From: Panacagrimonas sp046594215
GTDB lineage: Bacteria > Pseudomonadota > Gammaproteobacteria > Nevskiales > Nevskiaceae
Reading direction: 5' to 3'
DNA length: 64,000 nucleotides
Assembly (NCBI GenBank): GCA_046594215.1
Contig: JBKJPX010000113.1
Coordinates: 20,213-84,212, forward strand
Part shown: positions 1 to 8,270 of the stretch, in pieces
Layout of the letters: each line of letters begins with the position of its first letter
Position numbering within the stretch: the stretch's first letter is position 1
Notes under the pieces: model-generated
Seen by the model: the letters and a program-made list of their open reading frames with translations, nothing else
The model's database searches: none
Told to the model about the DNA's origin: nothing
Made by a program: the position numbers and the translations under genes

Positions 1-121
1 GACGTGAAGGGGGTCTCGGTTAATTGCTGCGGCAACGGCTAATCTGGTTTCGCGATGAGCACAGCGCTCAGGCGGGGGAAAAACCCCATACCCACGTTTA
101 ATTTTTCACGAGGATCATAAA
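1..121 (+). promoter_or_regulatory. Leader region upstream of the first hcp
   Basis: Short stretch before the first hcp. All three forward frames stop early (TAA at 21-23 and 40-42, TGA at 5-7), so at most a few codons of an upstream gene, perhaps tssC, could end here; I cannot tell which frame. A small G5/C4 hairpin with an A5 loop lies at 74-87, followed by an AT-rich stretch, and an AGGA ribosome-binding site is at 111-114, seven bases before the hcp ATG. Transcript start not identifiable. Confidence 0.35.
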
Positions 122-613
122 ATGGCAAAGACTGACTACTTCCTGGAAATCGAAGGCGTTACGGGCGAGTCCGAAGACAAACAGTTCAAGGGCAAGATCG
201 ACATCGAGTCCTTCAGCTGGGGCGTGACCCAGTCCGGTTCGCACGGCGGCCAAGGTGGTGGCGGCGCGGGCAAGGCGAGCTTCCAGGACGTGCACTTCAC
301 GACGACGATCAACAAGTCTTCCCCGGTCATTGCCAGTAAGTGCGCGTGCGGTGATCACATCAAGAAGGCCGTTCTCCACATTCGCAAGGCGGGCGGAAAG
401 CAGGAGGAATATCTGACGATCACGCTCGAAGACCTGCTGGTCTCCAGCTACCAGTCCGGTGGCAGTGGTGGTGGTGGCGAGATCCGACCGTCGGATCAGT
501 TCTCGTTGAACTTCGCGAAGATCAAGTTCGACTACAAGCCGCAGAAGCCGGATGGCTCGCTGGATGCGGCGGTCACCTTCGGCTACGACGTCAAGCAGAA
601 CACGAAGGTTTGA
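122..613 (+). CDS. hcp: T6SS tube protein Hcp (first paralog)
   Basis: Hcp is the hexameric ring protein that stacks into the inner T6SS tube; it is pushed out of the cell on sheath contraction and also chaperones small effectors. The 163-residue product has the family hallmarks: an N-terminal strand reading DYFLEIEGVTGES, the IESFSWG segment, a glycine-rich loop near residues 40-50, and a C-terminal beta-strand FGYDVKQNTKV. Length matches the usual 160-175. A second glycine-rich loop (residues about 112-119) is a likely exposed surface. The ATG start has AGGA seven bases upstream. A strong hairpin follows the stop, suggesting hcp transcript is made or kept in excess over the downstream genes, as is usual for this abundant protein. 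Identity is secure from motifs and context. Confidence 0.96.
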   Translation: MAKTDYFLEIEGVTGESEDKQFKGKIDIESFSWGVTQSGSHGGQGGGGAGKASFQDVHFTTTINKSSPVIASKCACGDHIKKAVLHIRKAGGKQEEYLTITLEDLLVSSYQSGGSGGGGEIRPSDQFSLNFAKIKFDYKPQKPDGSLDAAVTFGYDVKQNTKV

Positions 614-632
614 TCCAGAGATGAGATCGGGA

Positions 633-662
633 CCGGGCGCGCCTCACGGGATGCGCGCCCGG
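633..662 (+). terminator. Strong GC hairpin downstream of first hcp
   Basis: A perfect 10-bp inverted repeat (CCGGGCGCGC at 633-642, GCGCGCCCGG at 653-662) encloses a 10-base loop, 20 bases after the hcp stop. There is no T-tract, so it is more likely a 3' stabiliser or partial attenuator that raises hcp mRNA relative to downstream genes than a full intrinsic terminator. Confidence 0.5.
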
Positions 663-702
663 ATTCCGAGAAATTGATCACAGACACCAGGACCTCGCCC
701 TC

Positions 703-1230
703 ATGCCCGCAGCTTTGAATCGATCCCACGCCGACCTGTTCCTGAAAATCACGACCGCAACTGGCGGGGTGATGAAGGGAGAGTCTGCCGACAACGGCAT
801 TGTCGGGAAGCATGCCGGCGAGATCGAGGTGATGAGCTGGTCCTGGGGCATGGAGGCACCGACCGATGCAGCGTCTGGCAAGGCCTCCGGCAAGCGTCAA
901 TTCAAAAGACTTCGCATCGTCAAGAACGTCGACCTAGCTTCTCCCGCGCTGATGAGTGCCCTGTCCAACAATGCCAACATCAAGGAAGCGATCCTCACAG
1001 CGCGCAACTCCGCCCCGGGCGGTGCGCATGTCGAATTCCTCGTCATCAAGATTTCGAACGGGCGGATCGTGAAGTACGACATTGAGTACCCGGATCCAGA
1101 CACCAGGGCGGCGCGGGAAGTTGTCGAATTCGCATATCAGAAGATCGACATCACCTATACCCCTCAGGGCAGTGACAAAGAAAAGCAAGGCGTCACGCAG
1201 TTCATGGACGAATGGATGCCGCCGAGTTGA
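703..1230 (+). CDS. Hcp-family protein (second paralog)
   Basis: This 175-residue protein is a divergent Hcp: an N-terminal ADLFLKITTATG strand, the IEVMSWSWGM signature equivalent to the first Hcp's SFSWG segment, and the FAYQKIDITY strand near the C terminus. The last 20 residues (to MDEWMPPS) extend beyond the usual end. It starts 89 bases after the first hcp, across a strong hairpin. A second, divergent Hcp in tandem could build an alternative or mixed tube, cap the tube, or carry specific cargo. An AGGA lies ten bases before the ATG. It sits directly before tagJ, so is probably co-transcribed with the baseplate genes. Family assignment is confident; a role distinct from the first Hcp is inference. 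Confidence 0.9.
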   Translation: MPAALNRSHADLFLKITTATGGVMKGESADNGIVGKHAGEIEVMSWSWGMEAPTDAASGKASGKRQFKRLRIVKNVDLASPALMSALSNNANIKEAILTARNSAPGGAHVEFLVIKISNGRIVKYDIEYPDPDTRAAREVVEFAYQKIDITYTPQGSDKEKQGVTQFMDEWMPPS

Positions 1231-1246
1231 CCACCGGAGCGCGACG

Positions 1247-2059
1247 ATGAAACCCGCATCCAGCGCTGAAGCGCTGATCAAGGCTGGCGATGCCGCCGGC
1301 GCCCTCGCCGCCCTGCAGACCGCCGTGCGCAGCAATGCCGGCGACGCGAAACTGCGCGTGTTCCTGTTCCAGCTCCTGTGCGTGCAGGGACAGTGGGACC
1401 GGGCCCTGAACCAGCTCAACGTGTGCGCGGAGATGGATCCCGCGGCACTTCCCATGCGCGAGACCTACACCTCCGCAGTGTCCTGCGAGGCGCTCCGCAA
1501 ACAGGTCTTCGAGGGAAAGAAGGCGCCGATGCTGTTCGGTGAACCGCAGCCCTGGCTCGCACTGCTGATCGAATCGCAGCTGCGCTTCGGCATGGGCGAG
1601 CTCGACGCCGCCTCGAAGCTGCGCGATCAGGCCTTCGACCAGGCGCCGACGACGTCCGGAAAGATCGACGGCCAGCCCTTCAACTGGATCGCAGACGCCG
1701 ATATGCGTCTGGGACCCGTCCTGGAAGCGGTCATCAATGGACGCTATTACTGGGTCCCGTTTTCGCGCTTGAGCCGTTTGAAGAGCGAGGCCCCGACCGA
1801 CCTGCGCGATTTCATCTGGCTTCCGGTCAACCTGCAGTTTTCGAATGGCGGAGAAGTCCTTGCAATGGTGCCGGTGCGCTATCCCGGCTCCGAATCGTCG
1901 GACGATGGCCTTGTCGCCCTGTCGCGAAAGACCATCTGGGAGGAAGGAGCCGACGGCGTGCACCGCGGTCTGGGCCAGCGCATGCTCGCGACCGACGAAG
2001 GGGAGTTCCCGTTCCTGCAGATCCGCGAGATCGAATTCGATTCGCCCCCCGAAAGCTAA
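1247..2059 (+). CDS. tagJ: T6SS accessory protein TagJ/ImpE
   Basis: ImpE/TagJ proteins bind the sheath subunit TssB and influence ClpV recruitment and sheath recycling. The 270-residue product has the family layout: an N-terminal TPR-like helical part (A-A-L-A-A-L-Q repeats in residues about 5-60) then a globular C-terminal domain with the conserved segments PFNWIADADMRLGP, NGRYYWVPF and LVALSRKTIWEE. I chose ATG 1247 because GGAG lies seven bases upstream at 1236-1239 and it follows the preceding stop by 16 bases; an open frame extends further 5' but overlaps hcp2. Position between hcp and tssE is the classic arrangement of H1-type (Pseudomonas) T6SS loci, which this locus therefore resembles. 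Confidence 0.92.
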   Translation: MKPASSAEALIKAGDAAGALAALQTAVRSNAGDAKLRVFLFQLLCVQGQWDRALNQLNVCAEMDPAALPMRETYTSAVSCEALRKQVFEGKKAPMLFGEPQPWLALLIESQLRFGMGELDAASKLRDQAFDQAPTTSGKIDGQPFNWIADADMRLGPVLEAVINGRYYWVPFSRLSRLKSEAPTDLRDFIWLPVNLQFSNGGEVLAMVPVRYPGSESSDDGLVALSRKTIWEEGADGVHRGLGQRMLATDEGEFPFLQIREIEFDSPPES

Positions 2060-2065
2060 TCGGGC

Positions 2066-2572
2066 ATGGCCACCCTGACGCCGCAGGAGAGGCTCCAACC
2101 CGCGCTTCTGGACCGGTTGATGGACGACGCCCGGGACAACCAGCAGGAGGTTCGCGAGGCACGCCTCATCAGCATGCGCCGGCTCCGTGCCGCGGTATTG
2201 CGGGACCTCGCCTGGCTGCTCAATGCCACTCGACCGACGGACGAGATCGATGCGGTCCGACTGCCTTACGCCAATGCGTCCGTGTTGAATTACGGCCTGC
2301 CCGCGTTGTCCGGCAGTACGGCATCGACGATCGACGCGGGCGGACTCGAAACTCGAATCCGCCAGGCCATCCTGCATTTCGAGCCACGCATCATCCCGTC
2401 CACGCTCAAGGTCGAAGCGCTGATTTCGGACCTGGGCCTGGATCATCACAACCAGATCCAGATCGTCATCCGCGGCAAACTCTGGGCGCAGCCGGTACCG
2501 CTGGAGATCATGCTGCGGACCGCCATGGACCTCGAGACTGCACAAGTCACGATTCAAGACGTCACCTCCTGA
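2066..2572 (+). CDS. tssE: T6SS baseplate subunit TssE (gp25-like)
   Basis: TssE is the T4 gp25-like wedge protein that nucleates sheath assembly on the T6SS baseplate in the cytoplasm. The 168-residue product shows the gp25 core: LRDLAWLLNATR in the N-terminal helical part, then SVLNYGLPALSG, ETRIRQAILHFEPRI and a C-terminal IQIVIRGKLWAQP strand pair. The basic N-terminal stretch (REARLISMRRLRAAV) is typical. It starts six bases after tagJ and ends six bases before tssF, so is translationally linked to both. Length and context fit well; no anomalies. Confidence 0.93.
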   Translation: MATLTPQERLQPALLDRLMDDARDNQQEVREARLISMRRLRAAVLRDLAWLLNATRPTDEIDAVRLPYANASVLNYGLPALSGSTASTIDAGGLETRIRQAILHFEPRIIPSTLKVEALISDLGLDHHNQIQIVIRGKLWAQPVPLEIMLRTAMDLETAQVTIQDVTS

Positions 2573-2578
2573 GCCGCC

Positions 2579-4453
2579 ATGGATCCGCGCCTGCTGCGCC
2601 ACTACAACGGGGAACTGCAGCACCTGCGCGAAATGGGTGCGGAGTTCGCGCGCGAGTTTCCCAAGATCGCCGCGCGCCTGGGCATGGAGGGGATGGAAGT
2701 CGTCGATCCCTACGTGGAGCGGCTGGTGGAATCGGCCGCGTTTCTCGCGGCGCGCGTGCAGCTGAAGATCGAGGCCGAATTCCCGCGGTTCACACAGCGG
2801 CTGCTGGAGATTGTCTACCCGCAGTTCCTGGCGCCGACGCCGGCGATGGCCATCGCCCGCTTCATTCCCGATCTGAACGATCCGAACCTGGCCGACGGCA
2901 TTCCCGTTCCGCGGGGGACCTCACTGCGTTCGCTGCTGGGAAAGGGTGATACGACGGCCTGCGAATTCCGCACGGGACACGCACTCAAGCTCTACCCGAT
3001 CGAGATCACGCAGGCGCAGTACTTCTCGTATGCGCCTGACCTGCCGTTGGCAGGCTTGCGCGACGCGCGCAGGATCAAGGGCGGGATCCGCATCAAGCTG
3101 CGGTGTGGAGCGGGGCTGAAATTCAACCAGCTCAAGCTCGACTCCTTGCCCATCTACTTCGCCGGGCAGGACGACGTCGCCTTCCAGCTCCACGAACTAT
3201 GTTTGGGAGCCTGCATCGGGGTGCTCGGCGTGGACACCAAGCGTCCTGCCGCATGGCACCACCTGCTAGGGCCGGAGACGGTCAAGCCGCTGGGCTACGA
3301 GGATTCCGAAGCCCTCCTTCCGGTGACCCTTCGCGGTTTCCAGGGATACCGCCTGCTGCAGGAATTTCATGCCTTTCCGCAGCGGTTCCTGTTCATGGAA
3401 CTCACGGGGCTCCAGTCGATCCTGCGACGCTGCCCCGAGGACGAGCTCGAGCTCGTCGTGCTGTTCTCGCGCGGCAGTACCGGGCTCGAATCGGTCGTCG
3501 ATGCGGCCCAGTTCGCGATGTTCTGCGCGCCGGCGATCAACCTCTTCACGAAGCGGACGGATCGGATCCACATCACGCCGGGAGTGCACGACTACCACGT
3601 CGTGGTGGATCGAACGCGTCCGATGGATTTCGAGGTCCACGAGCTCCAGTCGGTCGCCGGCTTCGGCGACGGCATCCAGGGCGAGCGACGTTTCTTGCCG
3701 TTCTATTCCGCCTATCAGGGCAGCAAGGCCGAGCACTCGGCGTACTACTCGGTGCAGCGCGAACCGCGCCTGTTGTCCGACAACCAGAAACGAAAGGGTG
3801 CCCGATCCAGCTACGTCGGCAGCGAGATGTTCATTTCGCTCGTCGACGCCCAGGAAGCGCCTTACGCCGAAACCCTCAAGCAGCTCTCGCTCACGGCGCT
3901 CTGCACGAACCGCGACCTGCCGCTGCACATGCCGGTGGGAATGCCGAAGACCGATTTCACGCTCGACACGATGCTGCCGGTCAGTGGCGTGAAGTGCATC
4001 CGCGGCCCTTCGCGCCCCTATTCGACGTCCCGCGAAGGCGTCAATGCCTGGCGATTCGTCAGTCATCTGTCGCTCAATTATCTGAGCCTGCTCGACCAGT
4101 CCGACCAGGCTGGCGCGGGCGCGATGCGCGAGCTGCTGTCGCTCTACTCATCCGGCGCCGACAGTGCGGTGACGCGACAGATCGACGGACTGCGTTCGTT
4201 GAAGGTCAAGCCCTTGGTTCGCCGCCTGCCAATGCCGGGTCCGATCACATTCGGCCGCGGTCTCGAGGTGCAGCTGGAGGTTGACGAACTGGCGTTCCAG
4301 GGCGGCAGCGTCTTTCTGTTCGGCAGCGTGATGGAGCGCTTCATCGCCCGTTACGTCTCCATGAACGCATTCACCGAGACGGTGCTGCGCGGGTTGACCC
4401 GTGGCGAGATCATGCGATGGCAGCCCAGGGTCGGCGGGCGACCCGTCCTGTGA
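2579..4453 (+). CDS. tssF: T6SS baseplate subunit TssF (VasA/ImpG)
   Basis: TssF forms the baseplate wedge with TssG, TssK and TssE. The 624-residue length is normal. It begins with the family signature MDPRLLRHYNGELQHLREMGAEFA and continues with DPYVERLVESAAFLAARVQLKIE and FPRFTQRLLEIVYPQ, which are the best-conserved TssF motifs. The C terminus (TFGRGLEVQLEVDE...FGSVMERFIARYVSMNAFTET) is also canonical. The 3' end overlaps the start region of tssG, as in most T6SS operons. Identification is secure. Confidence 0.97.
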   Translation: MDPRLLRHYNGELQHLREMGAEFAREFPKIAARLGMEGMEVVDPYVERLVESAAFLAARVQLKIEAEFPRFTQRLLEIVYPQFLAPTPAMAIARFIPDLNDPNLADGIPVPRGTSLRSLLGKGDTTACEFRTGHALKLYPIEITQAQYFSYAPDLPLAGLRDARRIKGGIRIKLRCGAGLKFNQLKLDSLPIYFAGQDDVAFQLHELCLGACIGVLGVDTKRPAAWHHLLGPETVKPLGYEDSEALLPVTLRGFQGYRLLQEFHAFPQRFLFMELTGLQSILRRCPEDELELVVLFSRGSTGLESVVDAAQFAMFCAPAINLFTKRTDRIHITPGVHDYHVVVDRTRPMDFEVHELQSVAGFGDGIQGERRFLPFYSAYQGSKAEHSAYYSVQREPRLLSDNQKRKGARSSYVGSEMFISLVDAQEAPYAETLKQLSLTALCTNRDLPLHMPVGMPKTDFTLDTMLPVSGVKCIRGPSRPYSTSREGVNAWRFVSHLSLNYLSLLDQSDQAGAGAMRELLSLYSSGADSAVTRQIDGLRSLKVKPLVRRLPMPGPITFGRGLEVQLEVDELAFQGGSVFLFGSVMERFIARYVSMNAFTETVLRGLTRGEIMRWQPRVGGRPVL

Positions 4454-5466
4454 GCAAGGAAACCTTCTACGCCGACCTGGAGCGCGAGCCGTTCCAGCAC
4501 GATTTTCTGTTCGCGGTGCGGAAGATCGAGACCCTGCATCCTGACAAGCCCCGTATCGGTGCGGCAGCACGTCCGCAGGACGAGCCGGTGCGTTTCACCC
4601 AGGAACCATCGATGAGCTTTGCGCCGGCGGCGCTGTCGAGGTTCGAGGTATCCACGCACAGTGGCCTGCCCCGGATGCAGCAGCGCTTCTTCGGAATGCT
4701 GGGGCCCAATGGCCCCCTGCCCCTGCACCTCACCGAACACGCGCGCGAGCGGATCCTTCACCACGCCGATCCGACGTTCTCGCGATTTCTCGACGTCTTC
4801 CACCACCGTTTCCTTGCGCTCTTCTATCGCGCCTGGGCGCAGGCACAGCCGACAGCGAGCTTCGACCGGCCGCGAGAGGACCGCTTCGCGGACTACGTCG
4901 GTTCAATGGTTGGAATCGGTGCGCCTGCGCTGAAGAACCGCGATGCTGCCGGCGACCACGTCAAGCTTTATTTCTCCGGCTGGCTGTCGCGACAGTTGCG
5001 CAATTCGGATGGCATCCGCGCGGTGCTGTCGGGTTATTTCCAGCTTCCCGCAAAAGTCGAGGAATTCGTCGGTCACTGGATGCATCTTCCCGAATCGCAG
5101 AGAACGCGTCTGGGCGGACTGGGGTCGGGCTCGCAGCTGGGCGTCGGCGCCGTGATCGGCGCGCGCGTGTGGGACCGTCAGCACAAGTTCCGACTGCATT
5201 TCGGTCCGCTCAGCCTGGCCGAGTACGAGGCGCTCCTGCCCTCCGGCCCGTCGCTGTCCGCGCTGGTGGCGATCGTGCGCCAGTATTTTTGCAACGAATA
5301 CGAATGGGACCTGCGGCTGTCGTTGAAAGCCGACGAAGTCCCTGCTGCAAGGCTGGGTCAGTACGGTCGCCTGGGCTGGACGACCTGGCTCTCGCCTTAT
5401 CGCAAGACGAAGCCCGCCGAGGACCTGACGCTGAACGTGGAAGGAATCCTGGCGCGGGCGGCATGA
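4417..5466 (+). CDS. tssG: T6SS baseplate subunit TssG (VasB/ImpH)
   Basis: TssG holds the two TssF copies together in the baseplate wedge and contacts TssK. The product (349 residues from ATG 4417) carries family segments FQHDFLFAVRKIETLHP, PVRFTQEPSMSFAP, GMLGPNGPLPLHLTE and LGVGAVIGARVWDRQHKFR. Two starts are possible: ATG 4417, overlapping tssF by 37 bases, or GTG 4450, which overlaps the tssF stop in the GTGA style and would give 338 residues. Homology begins only at about KETFYADL, just after the GTG, so GTG 4450 is attractive; neither has a convincing ribosome-binding site. Function is secure, start uncertain. Confidence 0.95.
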   Translation: MAAQGRRATRPVSKETFYADLEREPFQHDFLFAVRKIETLHPDKPRIGAAARPQDEPVRFTQEPSMSFAPAALSRFEVSTHSGLPRMQQRFFGMLGPNGPLPLHLTEHARERILHHADPTFSRFLDVFHHRFLALFYRAWAQAQPTASFDRPREDRFADYVGSMVGIGAPALKNRDAAGDHVKLYFSGWLSRQLRNSDGIRAVLSGYFQLPAKVEEFVGHWMHLPESQRTRLGGLGSGSQLGVGAVIGARVWDRQHKFRLHFGPLSLAEYEALLPSGPSLSALVAIVRQYFCNEYEWDLRLSLKADEVPAARLGQYGRLGWTTWLSPYRKTKPAEDLTLNVEGILARAA

Positions 5467-5494
5467 ATAGCATCAAGAACGGGAGATCGGAGCA

Positions 5495-8245
5495 ATGAGC
5501 GAAATCAGTCGGGTTGCGTTGTTCGGGAAGCTCAATAGTGCGGCCTACAAGGCTGTCGAGGGCGCCACGGTGCTGTGCAAGCTGCGCGGCAATCCCTATG
5601 TCGAACTCGAGCACTGGGTCGCGCAGATCGTGCAGACCGAGAACGGCGACTGGCAGAAGGCGCTGAAGCACTTCGGCGTCGATTCCTCTCTACTGGCCAA
5701 GGACATCACCAATGCGATGGACCGCCTTCCGCGCGGCTCGACGGCGATCTCCGATCTCTCGCCGCACCTCGAAGCGGCGGTGGAGCGTGGCTGGGTCTAT
5801 GGGACGCTGATGTTCAAGGAAGGCGCCGTGCGTACCGGCCACCTGCTGGTGGGCATGCTCAAGACCAACTCGTTGCGCAACGCGCTGTTCATGATCTCGA
5901 AGCAGTTCGAGAAGCTGAAGCCCGACAGCCTGGCCGACGACTTCCACAAGATCGTGCAGGGCTCGAGCGAAGAGGGGCTCGGGCCTTCGGACGGATCGGC
6001 AATGGCCGGCGGCGCCGTGCCGGGCGAAGCCAGTGGTGCCATGGCACCCGCGCAGATGGGCAAGCAGGAAGCGCTCAAGAAGTTCACCACCGATCTCACC
6101 GAACAGGCCCGCAGCGGCAAGATGGATCCGATCGTCGGCCGCGACGACGAGATCCGCCAGGTCGTCGACATCCTCATGCGTCGTCGGCAGAACAACCCGA
6201 TCCTCATCGGCGAGGCCGGCGTCGGCAAGACCGCGGTGGTCGAAGGCTTCGCCCAGCGCATCGCACGCGGCGATGTTCCGCCCTCGCTCAAGGACGTGCG
6301 CCTGCTCGCGCTCGACGTCGGCCTGCTGCAGGCCGGGGCCAGCATGAAGGGTGAATTCGAGCAGCGCCTGCGTTCGGTGATCGAAGAAGTCCAGGCCAGT
6401 CCGAAGCCGATCATCCTGTTCGTGGATGAGACCCACACCCTGGTCGGCGCCGGTGGCGCGGCTGGCACCGGCGATGCCGCCAACCTGCTCAAGCCCGCCC
6501 TCGCTCGCGGCACGCTGCGCACGGTCGGCGCCACCACGTTTGCCGAGTACAAGAAGCACATCGAGAAGGATCCGGCGCTGACCCGCCGCTTCCAGAGCGT
6601 GACGGTCGACGAGCCGGACGAGAAGAAGGCCGTGCTGATGATGCGTGGCGTCGCGAGCACGATGGAGAAGCACCACAAGGTCCAGATCCTCGACGAGGCG
6701 CTGGAGGCGGCGGTCAAATTGTCCAGCCGCTACATCCCGGCACGCCAGCTTCCGGACAAGTCGGTCAGCCTGATCGACACCGCCTGCGCCCGCGTCGCGG
6801 TGAGCCTGCACGCGACGCCGCCTGAAGTGGACGACACGCGCAAGCACATTGACTCGCTGGATACCGAACTCGGCATCATCGGCCGCGAAAAGGCCATCGG
6901 CATCGAGGTCGGCGAGCGCGAGACGGCCGCCACCGAATTGCTGACCATCGCCAAGGCGCGGCTCGTCGATCTCGAAAAGCGCTGGGACGAGGAGAAGACC
7001 CTCGTCACCGAACTGCTCGACTTGCGTGCGAAGCTGCGTCGCGGCGCAAATCCCGTCGAGGGCACCGGCAGCAAGCTCGAGGCCGAGACCAAGGCGGCAG
7101 CAGTGCCTGCAGCGACCCCCGCGAAACCGGAAGAAAAACTCCTCACCGATGCGGAGCGCGCCGAGGCCCTGGCCAAGCTCAAGGAGGTGCAGGCCAAGCT
7201 CACAGAGCTGCAGGGCGAAACCCCTCTGATGCTGCCAACCGTCGATTACCAGGCCGTGGCCAGCGTGGTCGGAGACTGGACCGGCATCCCGGTCGGTCGC
7301 ATGGCGCGCAACGAGATCGAGACGATCCTCAAGCTGCCCAAGCTCCTCGCCAAGCGCGTGATCGGCCAGGACCACGCGATGGAAATGATCTCCAAACGCA
7401 TCCAGACCTCACGCGCTGGTCTGGACAATCCGCAGAAGCCGATCGGCGTCTTCATGCTCGCCGGCACCTCCGGCGTGGGCAAGACCGAGACCGCGATCGC
7501 GCTCGCCGAGGCGCTCTACGGCGGCGAGCAGAACATGATCATCATCAACATGAGCGAGTACCAGGAGGCGCACACCGTGTCCTCGCTGAAGGGCGCTCCC
7601 CCGGGCTACGTCGGCTACGGCGAAGGCGGCGTGCTCACCGAGGCCGTGCGGCGCAAGCCCTACTCCGTCGTGCTGCTCGACGAAGTGGAAAAAGCGCACC
7701 CGGACGTTCACGAGATCTTCTTCCAGGTTTTCGACAAGGGAATGATGGAAGACGGCGAAGGGCGCCTGATCGACTTCAAGAACACGCTGATCCTGCTGAC
7801 GACGAACGCCGGCACCGAGATGATCGCCAGCATGTGCAAGGACCCGGAGTTGATGCCGGATCCGGAGGGCATGGCCAAGGCGCTGCGCGAACCCCTGCTC
7901 AAGGTCTTCCCGCCGGCCCTGCTCGGCCGCCTGGTGACGATTCCGTACTTTCCGCTGTCGGACGCGATGCTCGGCGAAATCGTCAAGCTCCAACTCAACC
8001 GCATCAAGAAGCGCGTCGAGGCCCGCTACAAGATCCCGTTCGACTACAGCGAGGACGTCGTCAAGCTGGTCGTATCGCGCTGCACCGAAAGCGAGTCCGG
8101 CGGCCGCATGATCGACGCGATCCTGACCAACACGATGCTGCCCGACATCTCGCGCGAGTTCCTCAACCGCATGATGGAGGGCAAACCCATCACGACGGTG
8201 CGGGTCGAAGCCAGGGACGCGCAGTTCGCCTACACCTTCGACTGA
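5495..8245 (+). CDS. clpV: T6SS AAA+ ATPase ClpV (TssH)
   Basis: ClpV is the hexameric Hsp100 unfoldase that disassembles contracted TssBC sheath so it can be reused. The 916-residue protein has the Clp N domain (residues 1 to about 160; AAYKAVEGATVLCKLRGNPYVE binds the sheath helix in the family), a first AAA domain with Walker A GEAGVGKT near residue 240 and Walker B LFVDETH, a coiled middle domain around 420-560 with an Ala/Glu/Lys linker, and a second AAA domain with GTSGVGKT near residue 657 and VLLDEVEKAH. ATG 5495 has a GGGAG nine bases upstream. All catalytic motifs are intact. It follows tssG by 28 bases. Confidence 0.97.
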   Translation: MSEISRVALFGKLNSAAYKAVEGATVLCKLRGNPYVELEHWVAQIVQTENGDWQKALKHFGVDSSLLAKDITNAMDRLPRGSTAISDLSPHLEAAVERGWVYGTLMFKEGAVRTGHLLVGMLKTNSLRNALFMISKQFEKLKPDSLADDFHKIVQGSSEEGLGPSDGSAMAGGAVPGEASGAMAPAQMGKQEALKKFTTDLTEQARSGKMDPIVGRDDEIRQVVDILMRRRQNNPILIGEAGVGKTAVVEGFAQRIARGDVPPSLKDVRLLALDVGLLQAGASMKGEFEQRLRSVIEEVQASPKPIILFVDETHTLVGAGGAAGTGDAANLLKPALARGTLRTVGATTFAEYKKHIEKDPALTRRFQSVTVDEPDEKKAVLMMRGVASTMEKHHKVQILDEALEAAVKLSSRYIPARQLPDKSVSLIDTACARVAVSLHATPPEVDDTRKHIDSLDTELGIIGREKAIGIEVGERETAATELLTIAKARLVDLEKRWDEEKTLVTELLDLRAKLRRGANPVEGTGSKLEAETKAAAVPAATPAKPEEKLLTDAERAEALAKLKEVQAKLTELQGETPLMLPTVDYQAVASVVGDWTGIPVGRMARNEIETILKLPKLLAKRVIGQDHAMEMISKRIQTSRAGLDNPQKPIGVFMLAGTSGVGKTETAIALAEALYGGEQNMIIINMSEYQEAHTVSSLKGAPPGYVGYGEGGVLTEAVRRKPYSVVLLDEVEKAHPDVHEIFFQVFDKGMMEDGEGRLIDFKNTLILLTTNAGTEMIASMCKDPELMPDPEGMAKALREPLLKVFPPALLGRLVTIPYFPLSDAMLGEIVKLQLNRIKKRVEARYKIPFDYSEDVVKLVVSRCTESESGGRMIDAILTNTMLPDISREFLNRMMEGKPITTVRVEARDAQFAYTFD

Positions 8246-8270
8246 CGGGTTGATGCGCGCGGAGCCGGGC

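Noticed and set aside
5690..7375. 561-codon minus-strand frame inside clpV
   Set aside because: clpV is complete and conserved on the plus strand; the antisense product has no recognised motif.
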